A stretch of 64,000 nucleotides of DNA from positions 1 to 64,000 of the forward strand of contig JBAXJB010000003.1 in NCBI GenBank assembly GCA_037138055.1. The letters run 5' to 3'. The position numbers were made by a program, and so were the translations under genes. The notes below the pieces were generated by a model. It was not told the DNA's origin. It saw only the letters and a program-made list of their open reading frames with translations, and ran no database searches. Shown here one piece after another: positions 16,946-25,978 of this stretch; the first letter of the stretch is position 1; every line of letters begins with the position of its first letter. The DNA comes from CAITNM01 sp037138055. GTDB lineage: Bacteria; Pseudomonadota; Alphaproteobacteria; Paracaedibacterales; CAITNM01.

Positions 16946-19117
16946 TTACTTAGTTTTCATATGATAAACGCCATCCCAATCCGCTGGGGGGGGAGTTTTT
17001 TTGAAAGCTTCACATCTTTCAATATAGAGTTCACATGGATCATCTTGGCCAAATATTTTTTGTAAATCGTGAAAAATAGTTAAAGCCTCATCCCAGCGTT
17101 GCTCAAGATAGAATCTAAAAGCTTTAGTAAATTCATTACAGAATTTTAGTTGATCATCACTTGGCAACACCAAAGGGTTGGAATTTTTCAAAGCAACTAA
17201 TTCGTAAATGGTAACCCCTTCGTTTTTACCTTTAACCGCAACAATATCTAATGGGCGAACAACCGCATGATCGTGCAAATGGTGAACTGTTGCTTCACTA
17301 AGCATAATATTTGTTCCATAAGCCTTGTTAGCTCCTTCGAGACGTGCAGCCAAGTTAACGGAATCACCAATAATTGTATAATTCATTCTTTCAGATGATC
17401 CTATGTTTCCAACAATCACTTCACCTGTATGAATACCAATTCTTGTTAAAAGCTCTGGCTTCTTCTCAAATACCCACTTTCGATTAAGATCCAACAATCG
17501 TTTTTGACAAAGCAATGCCGTTAAACAACAATTTAGGGAATGGGCATTATCTTGTTGTGGAGCGCCCCAAAAAGCCATGATTGCATCTCCAATATATTTA
17601 TCTGTCGTTCCATTGTTTTCAGCTACAATAGAAGTCATTTCATCAAAATATTCATACAAGTGTAACACCAGCTTTTCTGCAGGATAAGTTTCACTAATAG
17701 TTGTAAAATTGGCAATATCTGAGAAGAAAATTGACAATTGCTTTTTCTTACCGCCTATTTTTACTTCAACTCCCTTGTCCACAAGTTTTTTTACCAAATT
17801 TTTAGGCACAAATTTTCCAAATGAAATAAGGCTTTTCCGCATACGTGAAATAGAATTTTGCAGTTTTTGTATTTCTTTAATTCCAGAAACCACTTCAGCC
17901 ACTGGATCCAAATCAAAATTAGTTATCTTATCGGCCTGTAATGACAGATTATTAATAGGTGCAGCTATACGCCTCGCCATAATCGCTATGACTACAATCG
18001 AAAGAATTAATATCAGAAGACAAATCAGCAGCGTATTACGTTGTGTAACCTTAACAACCCCAATGTATTCATCAATAGGAGTTATCATTAGAAATTCCCA
18101 CCCTTTAAAGCCTTCCAGAAGGAATTCTTTAAATAGAGCAATATACTCAACATCTCCTGATGTGAAAATAAAACGTTGCTGTTTATCAATTTGCTTTGCA
18201 CGATATGCAACTGATGCAGTCTTGTCAGTTAAATCATCTATAGTAACTAATTTAGTTTCTGTACCAACAACTTTAGAATAGTTTTTTTCAGTGGGATGAG
18301 CGACTATTTCACCTTTTTGATTAAGCACCATAGATACGCCTTTTATATCACTTTTTTGAAGATCAACAGCCAGTTTAGGTAAACCTACAGTGGAAGAAAT
18401 GACCCCTACAAAGTCTCCAGTATCTGAAAGTAAAGGCACACCACAAGCAATACTTGGTGCTTGTGTTACATCAGAAACAAAAATATCTGTCCAAATATTC
18501 GAACGATTTTGCGCCGTTTTTATGTACCATGGACGATTTTTGTGAACCATGGTAATTTGCGCTTCAGGTATTTTTTCTTCGTCTATTTTTTTACCTTCAT
18601 TGTCTAGATAGATCCATATTTCTGTTGGCTTTACATCGCTTCTATCAACGATTCTTAAAGCAAACACAGCTTTTTTAGGGAGAATTTTTGCTTGTTCAAT
18701 ACGATAGGTTGTACCTGGTGTTATTGGTTTTACTTGTACAAAATACCCTGACTCTGTGCCAACATATACACTATCCACAAGCTTATACTGGCGGCAATGT
18801 CCCATCATAAATTGAATTAAATCTTTGCTAATTACAGCAGCTTTTGAGGTATCTCGCACTAAGTACCCACCAAGTTCTGTTGAAGTTAGAACTTCACGAA
18901 AATTATCCGCAATACTTGAAACTTCAGAAATACTGGCATTTTCCATTAAACGATTCGAAAAATCAACAATTGAACGAGAGTTATTAATATAGGTGTAGGT
19001 TACAATGGAAATAGCTGTGATAACCTGTAAAACAAAAAAACTACTTAAAATATCAAATCTAAGATTTCTACTTTTGAATCTATTCGTTAACACACTGAAA
19101 AAACTTTTAATAATCAT
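16946..19117 (-). CDS. Membrane adenylate cyclase: dCache sensor, HAMP, class III catalytic domain
   Basis: A 723-residue sensor-cyclase. A first membrane helix (~24-45) is followed by a large periplasmic dCache-type sensor (~46-340), a second helix (~362-382), a HAMP linker and a class III catalytic domain (~457-640). Metal-binding aspartates lie in FFSDIANFT (D467) and DKYIGDAIMAFW (D511); the substrate lysine is K507 and the second specificity position is a threonine (T581 in YTIIGDSVN), the class IIIb pattern. The transition-state N588 and R592 lie in VNLAARLEG. All point to an active adenylate cyclase rather than a guanylate cyclase. A ~70-residue helical tail (TPR-like) ends the protein. 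A transporter with a cNMP-binding domain lies 1.1 kb away. GTG 19120 is an alternative start. Confidence 0.9.
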   Translation of the reverse strand: MIIKSFFSVLTNRFKSRNLRFDILSSFFVLQVITAISIVTYTYINNSRSIVDFSNRLMENASISEVSSIADNFREVLTSTELGGYLVRDTSKAAVISKDLIQFMMGHCRQYKLVDSVYVGTESGYFVQVKPITPGTTYRIEQAKILPKKAVFALRIVDRSDVKPTEIWIYLDNEGKKIDEEKIPEAQITMVHKNRPWYIKTAQNRSNIWTDIFVSDVTQAPSIACGVPLLSDTGDFVGVISSTVGLPKLAVDLQKSDIKGVSMVLNQKGEIVAHPTEKNYSKVVGTETKLVTIDDLTDKTASVAYRAKQIDKQQRFIFTSGDVEYIALFKEFLLEGFKGWEFLMITPIDEYIGVVKVTQRNTLLICLLILILSIVVIAIMARRIAAPINNLSLQADKITNFDLDPVAEVVSGIKEIQKLQNSISRMRKSLISFGKFVPKNLVKKLVDKGVEVKIGGKKKQLSIFFSDIANFTTISETYPAEKLVLHLYEYFDEMTSIVAENNGTTDKYIGDAIMAFWGAPQQDNAHSLNCCLTALLCQKRLLDLNRKWVFEKKPELLTRIGIHTGEVIVGNIGSSERMNYTIIGDSVNLAARLEGANKAYGTNIMLSEATVHHLHDHAVVRPLDIVAVKGKNEGVTIYELVALKNSNPLVLPSDDQLKFCNEFTKAFRFYLEQRWDEALTIFHDLQKIFGQDDPCELYIERCEAFKKTPPPADWDGVYHMKTK

Positions 19118-19184
19118 CACTAACTGCCTATATTTTTTATTTTAATTTTCGCTCCATTACTTAATTGTAAATAAAATGTATTAA

Positions 19185-19199
19185 TTTGTTACTAACAAA
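19185..19199. promoter_or_regulatory. 15-bp palindrome upstream of the adenylate cyclase gene
   Basis: TTTGTTA (19185-19191) and TAACAAA (19193-19199) are perfect inverted arms around a single C, ~68 bp upstream of the cyclase start. It may be an operator, but AT-rich palindromes of this size can occur by chance. Confidence 0.25.
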
Positions 19200-19256
19200 A
19201 GCGTTAAAATACTTTGCATTCGATAATTTTATAGCTTATTGAACTAAAGGTTACCT

Positions 19257-20069
19257 TTACCACTTAAGTGTTGCAGAAAAATAAGTTGCCTTACTTTCAT
19301 TATCAACTTCATAAGAAGCTGTAATAAGCATTGCATCCATATTGTGTCTTAATGCGCCTTGAATATCTGTATATTCTGTATCACCTGTCATTAGCACACG
19401 ATCAGGACATTTTAGTTTCTTCAGTGCTCGAATAAATATTTCAGGAAACGGTTTACCAAAGCTAAGCACCTCGCCGCCTAGTTGCTGGTAGCGTTGTGAT
19501 AATAAACCCGGACGTAAATGCTGTTTTTTCGAACAAAAAGCTAATAAATCAGGATTAGCACATATAAATTTCAAATTTCGTTTTATGGCTTGCTTAAAGA
19601 TTTCATCATAATGAAGAGCAATATCTTTTGGATCCTTCACAGCGTGCGGAACCGCCAAAGCTAAAATAACATCCGCTTCATGAATATTATCCGTAACACA
19701 GTGTAATTTGCTGAGTTCCTGCCATTTTTCCCAGTAGTGAGTATCAATTAGATAAATTTTTTTTGCGATTTTATACTCATTCTGAATATATTCAAAACAA
19801 AGATCACCCGCAGTTAATACTGTGTGGTACAAATCTGTAGGTAAACCACATTGTTCCAGATTTTTTCTGCAATCTCTCCCTAAAAACGGAGTGTTTGAAA
19901 TTAAAATAACTGGTTTTTTTAAGGAATTTAAAATTTTTAGCACCTCTAACGCATCTCTAAAAATCGCCCCTCCTTCATATAGGACCCCCCATAGATCAAA
20001 TAAGAAACAGTCATACTTTTCTGAGACGTCACGAAAACCTTTTATAATTTTACTCATGCTATTTTTCAT
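19257..20069 (-). CDS. HAD-superfamily class IIA hydrolase (TIGR01459/NagD-like)
   Basis: A 270-residue cytosolic phosphatase-like protein. HAD motif I is FLFDLWGVLYEGG, in the variant DLWGV typical of the TIGR01459 subgroup; motif II is VILISNTP, the motif-III lysine is in GKPFPEIF, and motif IV is MTGDTEYTDIQGA. The class IIA cap lies between motifs II and III. Members dephosphorylate small sugar phosphates or nucleotides, but this subgroup has no fixed substrate. It is divergent from the cNMP-domain transporter gene and lies between it and the adenylate cyclase, on the cyclase strand. ATG 20057 (codon 5) is an alternative start. Confidence 0.8.
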   Translation of the reverse strand: MKNSMSKIIKGFRDVSEKYDCFLFDLWGVLYEGGAIFRDALEVLKILNSLKKPVILISNTPFLGRDCRKNLEQCGLPTDLYHTVLTAGDLCFEYIQNEYKIAKKIYLIDTHYWEKWQELSKLHCVTDNIHEADVILALAVPHAVKDPKDIALHYDEIFKQAIKRNLKFICANPDLLAFCSKKQHLRPGLLSQRYQQLGGEVLSFGKPFPEIFIRALKKLKCPDRVLMTGDTEYTDIQGALRHNMDAMLITASYEVDNESKATYFSATLKW

Positions 20070-20166
20070 TTTATTAAAATTGTAAAAATTTTTATTTAAT
20101 TTTTTTTATTACGTGTTAGCATTATAGAGGGAAAGTAAAAACCAAAAATTAAAAGTATTTATTTTG

Positions 20167-20195
20167 TGTTAATAATATCCATTATATTATTAACA
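20167..20195. promoter_or_regulatory. 12-bp perfect inverted repeat, candidate operator
   Basis: TGTTAATAATAT (20167-20178) and ATATTATTAACA (20184-20195) form a perfect inverted repeat with a 5 bp centre, 54 bp upstream of the transporter start at 20249, in the divergent gap. An operator for the transporter operon is the simplest reading. It is not a CRP-type TGTGA/TCACA site. The following T-rich stretch means an attenuator hairpin is also possible. Confidence 0.4.
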
Positions 20196-20248
20196 GTTTA
20201 ATTTTTTATTAATAAAACAAGTAATTTTATATGCACAAAGGATTTCCG

Positions 20249-22096
20249 ATGACAGACAACGACATTATTGTCTCATTTATAGCTACAAATCCTGTATTTA
20301 AGATTTTAACACCAACTGATAAATCGCGCTTTATCAGTAAGTTAAGTGTTAAAAAATATAGTGTTGACGCTGTAATTCACAACAACTTTGATCACAGTTC
20401 TTCAGGATTTTTTGTAGTAAATGGGTCAGTTAATTTAAAAAACACAAATTTTGAAAAAAAAGTTAACGCAGGGCATTTCTTTTCTTGCGAAAGTGTTCTT
20501 GGGCTGCAAAATCACACAACTAAGGCCACTTGTATTGATGAATGCACAATTATTTCCCTGTCAGATGGTGCACTAAACACGCTGGTTAATTTAAATCCAG
20601 ACGCGCTGGGTTATTTTAGCGAAAATACATTTGAAAATTTGGGAATAGTTGAAAAACAACCAGCCTCTGCCACAAAATTAAAAACATTCACAGAAACTGC
20701 TATGTTTGATTTTGAGGGTAGCATTTGGAGTTGGTTAGCCCTGCTTATTTGTACTCCAGCACTATATGCTTATATGCAAACTCCTGCAATTTCAAGTGAC
20801 GCCAGAATATTCCTTACGTTTTTAGCAGTATGCATTTTTATGTGGGTATTTCGTTTAGTTCCTTATTATATTCCAGCACTATTTACCATACTTGGAACTT
20901 TAGCTGTCGATATAGCCCCTGTAAAAGTGGTTTTAAGCGGCTTTTCATCTGAAAGCTTCATTATGATTATGGCCCTTTCTGCTGTTAGCTTGGTAGTGAT
21001 CAAATCAGGTATTTTGTATCGAGCCTTAATTAAATTATTATCGATCAGCAAGTGTAGTTATAATTTCTACAACTTTATTTTATTTTTCATAGGGTCAATA
21101 CTTACACTCTTTATTCCAGCAATTGTCACTCGTTGCCAAATTATGGCGCAATTAACTAATGAGGCTAGAGACTTATTAAATACTAAAAAAACTGATTCGT
21201 TCAGCACAAGTTTGGCAGTTACAGGTTTTTTTGGAGCAAGCTTATTCTCAACCATATTTTTTACCGGATCGTTAATGAACTTTTTGGTGCAAAATATTTT
21301 ACCAACCCAAGAACAAACCCAATTTCAGTCATTAGGCTGGATTAAAGCATCAATGATGATGGGAGCATTTTTTCTTGTTGGTTATTTAGTAGCATTTTGT
21401 GCAGTTTTTTTAAACAAGGAAAAATGCGAACTGAAGAAGGAAATCTTAATTTCAAAATTAAATGCTATTGGAAAAATCTCAATAATTGAATGGTGCGCAA
21501 TTTCAGCTGTTGCTTTTTTGAGTGTAGGATTTTTCACATATTTTCAGCACCAAATTCACCCTGCTTGGGTTGCCACCATAACTATGGTAGCGCTTGTAGG
21601 AGTTGGGGCATTCAGTAAAAAAGATTTTCAAACTGGAATAGACTGGGCATTTATCATTTTCATAGCCACTTGCTCTGGAATTGGAGCAACTCTGAATTAT
21701 CTAGGCTTAAATGATATTATTGCTAAAAATCTTGTTAATCTTTTAGGAACAAACTTTAAAGATCCTTTTTATTTTATATCGCTAATAATCATATCAACAC
21801 TATTGATTAGGATGTTTTTACCAATAACACCTTCTGTGCTCATTCTATGCACAATATTTATTCCAATTTCAAACTTCTATAATATTAGCCCCTGGTTAGC
21901 CTCTATAGTGATACTAGTCACAGCGGATATGTGGTTCTTACCTTATCAAAACTTCTTCTATGTTATGTTTGAAGAATTTTCAAGCAGTAATTACAATCAG
22001 AAAAAATTTATTTTATTTAATATTATTATGAACATTGTACGTGTTGGGGCAATTTATTTATCGATGCCTTATTGGTCTAAACTTGGTTTGATGTAA
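20249..22096 (+). CDS. SLC13/DASS anion permease fused to a cyclic-nucleotide-binding domain
   Basis: A 615-residue fusion. The start at 20249 is chosen because AAAGGA lies ~7 nt before it; another ATG six codons upstream is less well supported. Residues ~8-125 resemble a CRP-type cNMP-binding beta-roll (phosphate-cassette region NAGHFFSCESVLG and TTKAT), and residues ~155-615 hold about 12-13 membrane segments like the divalent anion:Na+ symporter family (DASS/ArsB-related), with re-entrant motifs such as TGSLMNF and ITPSVLILCT. The usual cassette arginine (R-[TS]-A-T) is not conserved, reading T-K-A-T, so cNMP binding needs proof. It is followed 12 bp later by a periplasmic binding protein gene. 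The transported anion is unknown. Confidence 0.75.
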   Translation: MTDNDIIVSFIATNPVFKILTPTDKSRFISKLSVKKYSVDAVIHNNFDHSSSGFFVVNGSVNLKNTNFEKKVNAGHFFSCESVLGLQNHTTKATCIDECTIISLSDGALNTLVNLNPDALGYFSENTFENLGIVEKQPASATKLKTFTETAMFDFEGSIWSWLALLICTPALYAYMQTPAISSDARIFLTFLAVCIFMWVFRLVPYYIPALFTILGTLAVDIAPVKVVLSGFSSESFIMIMALSAVSLVVIKSGILYRALIKLLSISKCSYNFYNFILFFIGSILTLFIPAIVTRCQIMAQLTNEARDLLNTKKTDSFSTSLAVTGFFGASLFSTIFFTGSLMNFLVQNILPTQEQTQFQSLGWIKASMMMGAFFLVGYLVAFCAVFLNKEKCELKKEILISKLNAIGKISIIEWCAISAVAFLSVGFFTYFQHQIHPAWVATITMVALVGVGAFSKKDFQTGIDWAFIIFIATCSGIGATLNYLGLNDIIAKNLVNLLGTNFKDPFYFISLIIISTLLIRMFLPITPSVLILCTIFIPISNFYNISPWLASIVILVTADMWFLPYQNFFYVMFEEFSSSNYNQKKFILFNIIMNIVRVGAIYLSMPYWSKLGLM

Positions 22097-22108
22097 AAAG
22101 GGATTATC

Positions 22109-23149
22109 ATGATTAAATTACGCTTATTATTTGTAGGGTTATTTGTGCTTGGTAGCACCTATTTTTTAGTCAAAGAAAGTATTTCAACACCTAGGATTCT
22201 TGTATTACAAAGTTATGGAAGTGATTATTCTTGGACACATGATGTTGATGTTGGTATCAAGAAAATTTTGGAAAAAGAAAGTACTGTTACCGTAAGATGG
22301 CACTATATGGACACAAAAAATCACCCAGAAAAGCATTACTTAGAAAAAATTGGTATTGTTAGTAAACGAGTAATAGATCAATTCAAGCCATCCGTGATCA
22401 TTGCAGTAGATGACGATGCTCAGGAATACGTGACTAAGTACTACAATAACGATCCAAACATTAAGATTGTTTTTTCTGGCGTAAACGCCACAAGGGAAGA
22501 ATACGCCTTTGATAAGGCAAATAATGTCACCGGTATTTTAGAACGCTTACCAGTTGATGGCATTGTTGACTCACTACAGCTACTTGCAGGAACGACAAAT
22601 ACTATAAAAATAATTCATGTAAGTGATGAGTCAAAAACCGTAAAACTTGATGATAAGTTTTTGCATGCATATAAAGGATGGAAAAATGTAAAAATGCTTC
22701 CTTCACTGCTTGTTTCAACTTTTGATGATTGGAAAATAGCTATTAAAAAAGCCTGCAAAGACGCTGATTATATCGTTATATCAAATTACAGAAAAATCTA
22801 TGATGTTAAAGGTAGTGAGAAAAAAGTTCTCCCTAAAGAAATAATGGCATGGACTATGACCAATGCTACTAAGCCAATTATAGGAATGAATGCGTTTATA
22901 TTTGAAGATGGTGCGCGTTTAGCAATAGCAACATCCCCTTACGAACAAGGAGAGGTCGCAGCACAGTTTGCACTAGATATTATCAAGACAGGCGTTCTAC
23001 CCCCGCATACTCAAACAAAGCAGTTCGTAGTAGGAATAGATGAAAAAGCTATCATGCAAGGTGGAGAATTTTTTGGACTCCCAAAAACTTATGTAGCCTA
23101 TGCTTTGTATTCAGGAAAATTCAGACAAAAGAAAAGTAATGCAAAATAA
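22109..23149 (+). CDS. Periplasmic substrate-binding protein (ABC_sub_bind-like)
   Basis: A 346-residue protein behind an AGGG ribosome-binding site. The N-terminus (IKLRLLFVGLFVLGSTYFLV) is a signal peptide or uncleaved anchor without a lipobox cysteine. The rest is a two-lobe type I binding-protein fold: RILVLQSYGSDYSWTHDVDVG, PSVIIAVDDDAQEYV, IKIVFSGVNATREEY, VTGILERLPVDG and PIIGMNAFIFEDGARLAI are the typical strands of the ABC_sub_bind family (PF04392). Such proteins normally serve ABC importers or sensor kinases, but no ABC permease is adjacent; the only transporter is the SLC13-type fusion 12 bp upstream. It may therefore feed the transporter or the cyclase sensor (inference). Confidence 0.75.
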   Translation: MIKLRLLFVGLFVLGSTYFLVKESISTPRILVLQSYGSDYSWTHDVDVGIKKILEKESTVTVRWHYMDTKNHPEKHYLEKIGIVSKRVIDQFKPSVIIAVDDDAQEYVTKYYNNDPNIKIVFSGVNATREEYAFDKANNVTGILERLPVDGIVDSLQLLAGTTNTIKIIHVSDESKTVKLDDKFLHAYKGWKNVKMLPSLLVSTFDDWKIAIKKACKDADYIVISNYRKIYDVKGSEKKVLPKEIMAWTMTNATKPIIGMNAFIFEDGARLAIATSPYEQGEVAAQFALDIIKTGVLPPHTQTKQFVVGIDEKAIMQGGEFFGLPKTYVAYALYSGKFRQKKSNAK

Positions 23150-23165
23150 TACTCCTTCTCTTACG

Positions 23166-24053
23166 TCATAAGGTAGATGTTTGAAGCGCTGAATATTGCA
23201 ATGCTTTCTTAAGCTTTTCAAAAGCAGAAATTTCTAACTGACGCACACGTTCACGAGAAATTGTTAAGTTTTGACTCATTTCTTCAAGTGTTTTAGGTGG
23301 TTCATCTAAGCGCCTGCCGATGATAATTTCTTGCTCCCTAGCATTGAGTGCTTTCATGGCTCCTTGCAATGCGTCACGACGTTTATCGAACTCATCACGC
23401 TGGACGATTTGAATTTCTTGATTGTCGCTTTCATCCGCTAACCAATCCATCCATTCCATAGTGCTTTCGCTATCATTAATTGGCGTATTTAAAGACGAAT
23501 CGTGACTTGCTATGCGCTGTTCCATTGACCAGACTTCATCCTCTGACACATTAAGCTTTAACGCTATTTTTTGTACTAATTCTGGGGTAAGCTGGTCACT
23601 GTGAAGCTTACCATCCTTTTCTTGAGCTTCTTGGATAATTGCTCGTTTGGTTTTTTTTAAGGAAAAAAACAGCTTTTTTTGTGCGGCAGTTGTACCAATT
23701 TTTACCAACGACCAGGTATGTAAAATGTAGTCTTGCATGCTGGCCTTAATCCACCACATAGCATAGGTAGAAAAGCGAAATCCACGGTCTGGCTCATAAT
23801 GTTTCATGGCTTGCATCATGCCGATATTGCCTTCAGCAATTAAGTCACTAATAGGCAGACCATATCCGCGATAGCCTACTGCAACTTTTGCTACTAACTT
23901 TAGATGCGCTGCTGCCAATTTTTCCATAGCCTTATGGTCTTGGTTTTCACGCCAATCTTTAGCTAGTTTATATTCTTCTTCAAGACTGAGAACCGCAAGG
24001 CTTCGAACCTTTTGTACATATTGATGGTGGTCATGATGCTGCTGCAAAATCAT
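23166..24053 (-). CDS. rpoH: RNA polymerase heat-shock sigma factor RpoH (sigma-32)
   Basis: A 295-residue sigma-70-family factor. Region 2 contains LIAEGNIGMMQAMKHYEPDRGFRFSTYAMWW split over ~70-101, the RpoH box QKKLFFSLK is at ~125-133, and region 4 ends in a helix-turn-helix (LTISRERVRQLE). The RpoH box separates it from RpoD. It directs transcription of heat-shock genes, and lon and clpX elsewhere in this window are typical members of its regulon. It lies 65 bp downstream of the atm1-type gene on the same strand; whether it has its own promoter could not be settled from sequence. Confidence 0.95.
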   Translation of the reverse strand: MILQQHHDHHQYVQKVRSLAVLSLEEEYKLAKDWRENQDHKAMEKLAAAHLKLVAKVAVGYRGYGLPISDLIAEGNIGMMQAMKHYEPDRGFRFSTYAMWWIKASMQDYILHTWSLVKIGTTAAQKKLFFSLKKTKRAIIQEAQEKDGKLHSDQLTPELVQKIALKLNVSEDEVWSMEQRIASHDSSLNTPINDSESTMEWMDWLADESDNQEIQIVQRDEFDKRRDALQGAMKALNAREQEIIIGRRLDEPPKTLEEMSQNLTISRERVRQLEISAFEKLKKALQYSALQTSTL

Positions 24054-24118
24054 TTACAAATAAGACGCCTGCGTTAAGTTTAGCTAGTTTTTTATAGCGT
24101 ATTCAAGCGGGGTATTTT

Positions 24119-25882
24119 TCAACTAGCAATCAGGCCTTCATTGATTTGTTGATTCCATAGTTTTGCATATAAGCCATTTTGTTGCAGTAATTTAGCATGG
24201 GTGCCTGATTCTGCAATTACACCTTGGTCTAATACAAAAATTTTATCAGCATCAACAATGGTGCTAAGCCTATGGGCAATAATAATTGTCGTCTGATTTT
24301 TAGAAATTTTTTGCAAACTTTCTTGAATGCGCTTTTCAGTAGAACTATCAAGAGCTGAAGTTGCTTCATCAAAAATGAAAATCTTTGGTTTTTTAAGTAG
24401 CATTCTAGCAATTGCTACTCGCTGTTTTTCACCACCTGATAGTTTCAAACCTCGTTCGCCAACTTTGGTTTCAAGCCCTTCAGGAAGAGATGCTATAAAA
24501 CCATCAAGCTCTGCATTTTTAGCAGCATCTTGAATTTCACTAGGAGAAGCTAGTGGAGCACCGTAAGCAATGTTGTAACCAAGTGTATCGTTGAATAATA
24601 CAGTGTCTTGCGGCACCATTCCCAAAATATCCCGAAGGCTTGTCTGAGTGATCGACTTTAGGTCTTGGTCATCAATGTAAATACTTCCTTTGCAAGGGTC
24701 ATAAAACCGAAATAGTAAGCGAGACAACGTTGATTTTCCAGCGCCGGTTGCCCCAACAAACGCTGCTGTTTCACCTGACTGTATTTCAAAATTTATATTT
24801 TTTAAAATCTGACGATCGGTACCATAGTTAAAGCATATGTTTTCAAACACAACTTTGCCTGTTTTATAGACCAATGGTTTAGCACCTACAGTGTCTTTAA
24901 TATCAGATTCTTGATCAAGCAATTCAAACATTTCCCCAAGATTGACGATTCCTTGTTTAATTTCCCGATAAGCAAACCCAAGGTTAAATAAAGGCATTAC
25001 CAATTGCAGGGAAAAAGCAAACAATGCAGCAACATCTCCTGGTGTAATTGCACCTATTGCCGCGCGTTTTACAGCAAAAGCAAGCATTCCACCCAGGCCT
25101 ATAGAGAATATGATCGCTTGTCCTGCATTTAAAAAGTTAAGGGACCCTCTCAATTTGCGTGATGTTTTTTCATAAACGGCTTGCACTTCATCGTAACGCC
25201 TAACTTCAAATTCTTCATTTCCAAAATACTTTACCGTTTCAAAATTGAGCAAACTATCAATTGCACGTGTTTGGGCTGTGTTATCATAAGCATTCATTTG
25301 CTTAACAATTTTCAAGCGCTTGGTTGATACAATGATTGTAAATACAACATAAGAGACCATGGTTAAAATCATAATCACACTGCACCACGGGCTATACCAG
25401 ATCCATAATAAAACCGATAAAAATACTGTTTCAATTATGCTTGGGAAAATCGTCATCATTAAAAACTGACTAATCATTTCTAGAGATTTTGTAGCTCGCT
25501 CAATAATACGACTAAGCCCACCCGTTTGTCGGTTCAGATGAAATTTTAAGCTTAAAGAATGTAAATGCTTAAAAGTAGTGACAGATATTTCACGAAAAAC
25601 CCGCTGGGTGACAATGTTAAAAGTGTAATCACGAAGTTCGTTAAATGTTTGGGCCAATATACGCACGACAACAAAACCAACTAAAATGCCAACTGGGAAA
25701 ATAGCTGGGGTTCTTTCCAGATGATCAATTAAGTATTTAAAAGCAATAGGTCCACATAATACAAATATGCGGCCAATCAATAAAAACGAGAGTGCACTAA
25801 CAAGATACATTTTCGCTTTGACCATATTTTTAGGCCATAAATAAACCTTAAGTTTTTTCAGTGTCAGTGTTTTAGTGTTCAT
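24119..25882 (-). CDS. ATM1-type ABC exporter (permease fused to ATPase)
   Basis: A 587-residue half-transporter with an N-terminal six-helix membrane domain and a C-terminal ATPase. Walker A is GATGAGKST, the signature is LSGGEKQR, Walker B is IFIFDEATSALD and the H-loop is IIAHRLST. The membrane domain has the ATM1/HMT1 marks LNRQTGGLSRIIERA and SLLNFETVKYFGNEE, so it belongs with mitochondrial Atm1 rather than with CydC/CydD. Atm1-like proteins export glutathione-based sulfur or metal conjugates. Its start codon overlaps the cydX stop (ATGA), so it is translationally coupled to the cyd operon. Confidence 0.92.
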   Translation of the reverse strand: MNTKTLTLKKLKVYLWPKNMVKAKMYLVSALSFLLIGRIFVLCGPIAFKYLIDHLERTPAIFPVGILVGFVVVRILAQTFNELRDYTFNIVTQRVFREISVTTFKHLHSLSLKFHLNRQTGGLSRIIERATKSLEMISQFLMMTIFPSIIETVFLSVLLWIWYSPWCSVIMILTMVSYVVFTIIVSTKRLKIVKQMNAYDNTAQTRAIDSLLNFETVKYFGNEEFEVRRYDEVQAVYEKTSRKLRGSLNFLNAGQAIIFSIGLGGMLAFAVKRAAIGAITPGDVAALFAFSLQLVMPLFNLGFAYREIKQGIVNLGEMFELLDQESDIKDTVGAKPLVYKTGKVVFENICFNYGTDRQILKNINFEIQSGETAAFVGATGAGKSTLSRLLFRFYDPCKGSIYIDDQDLKSITQTSLRDILGMVPQDTVLFNDTLGYNIAYGAPLASPSEIQDAAKNAELDGFIASLPEGLETKVGERGLKLSGGEKQRVAIARMLLKKPKIFIFDEATSALDSSTEKRIQESLQKISKNQTTIIIAHRLSTIVDADKIFVLDQGVIAESGTHAKLLQQNGLYAKLWNQQINEGLIAS

Positions 25883-25971
25883 TCTGCGCTATCCATTTCT
25901 AGCCACATGGCATTTAAAATACTAAACGCACATGCAAGGCCTAGCCCTAATATCCAACTAAAGTACCACAT
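25879..25971 (-). CDS. cydX: Cytochrome bd oxidase small subunit CydX
   Basis: A 30-residue single-helix protein starting MWYFSWILGLGLACAFSI, an obvious match to the CydX/YbgT pattern (MWYFaWiLG...aca...). An AGAGGA ribosome-binding site overlaps the end of cydB 10 bp upstream. The stop TGA overlaps the ATG of the following ABC exporter. CydX is required for stable, active bd oxidase and packs next to CydA. The gene is easily missed because of its size. Confidence 0.92.
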   Translation of the reverse strand: MWYFSWILGLGLACAFSILNAMWLEMDSAE

Positions 25972-25978
25972 AAATCCT

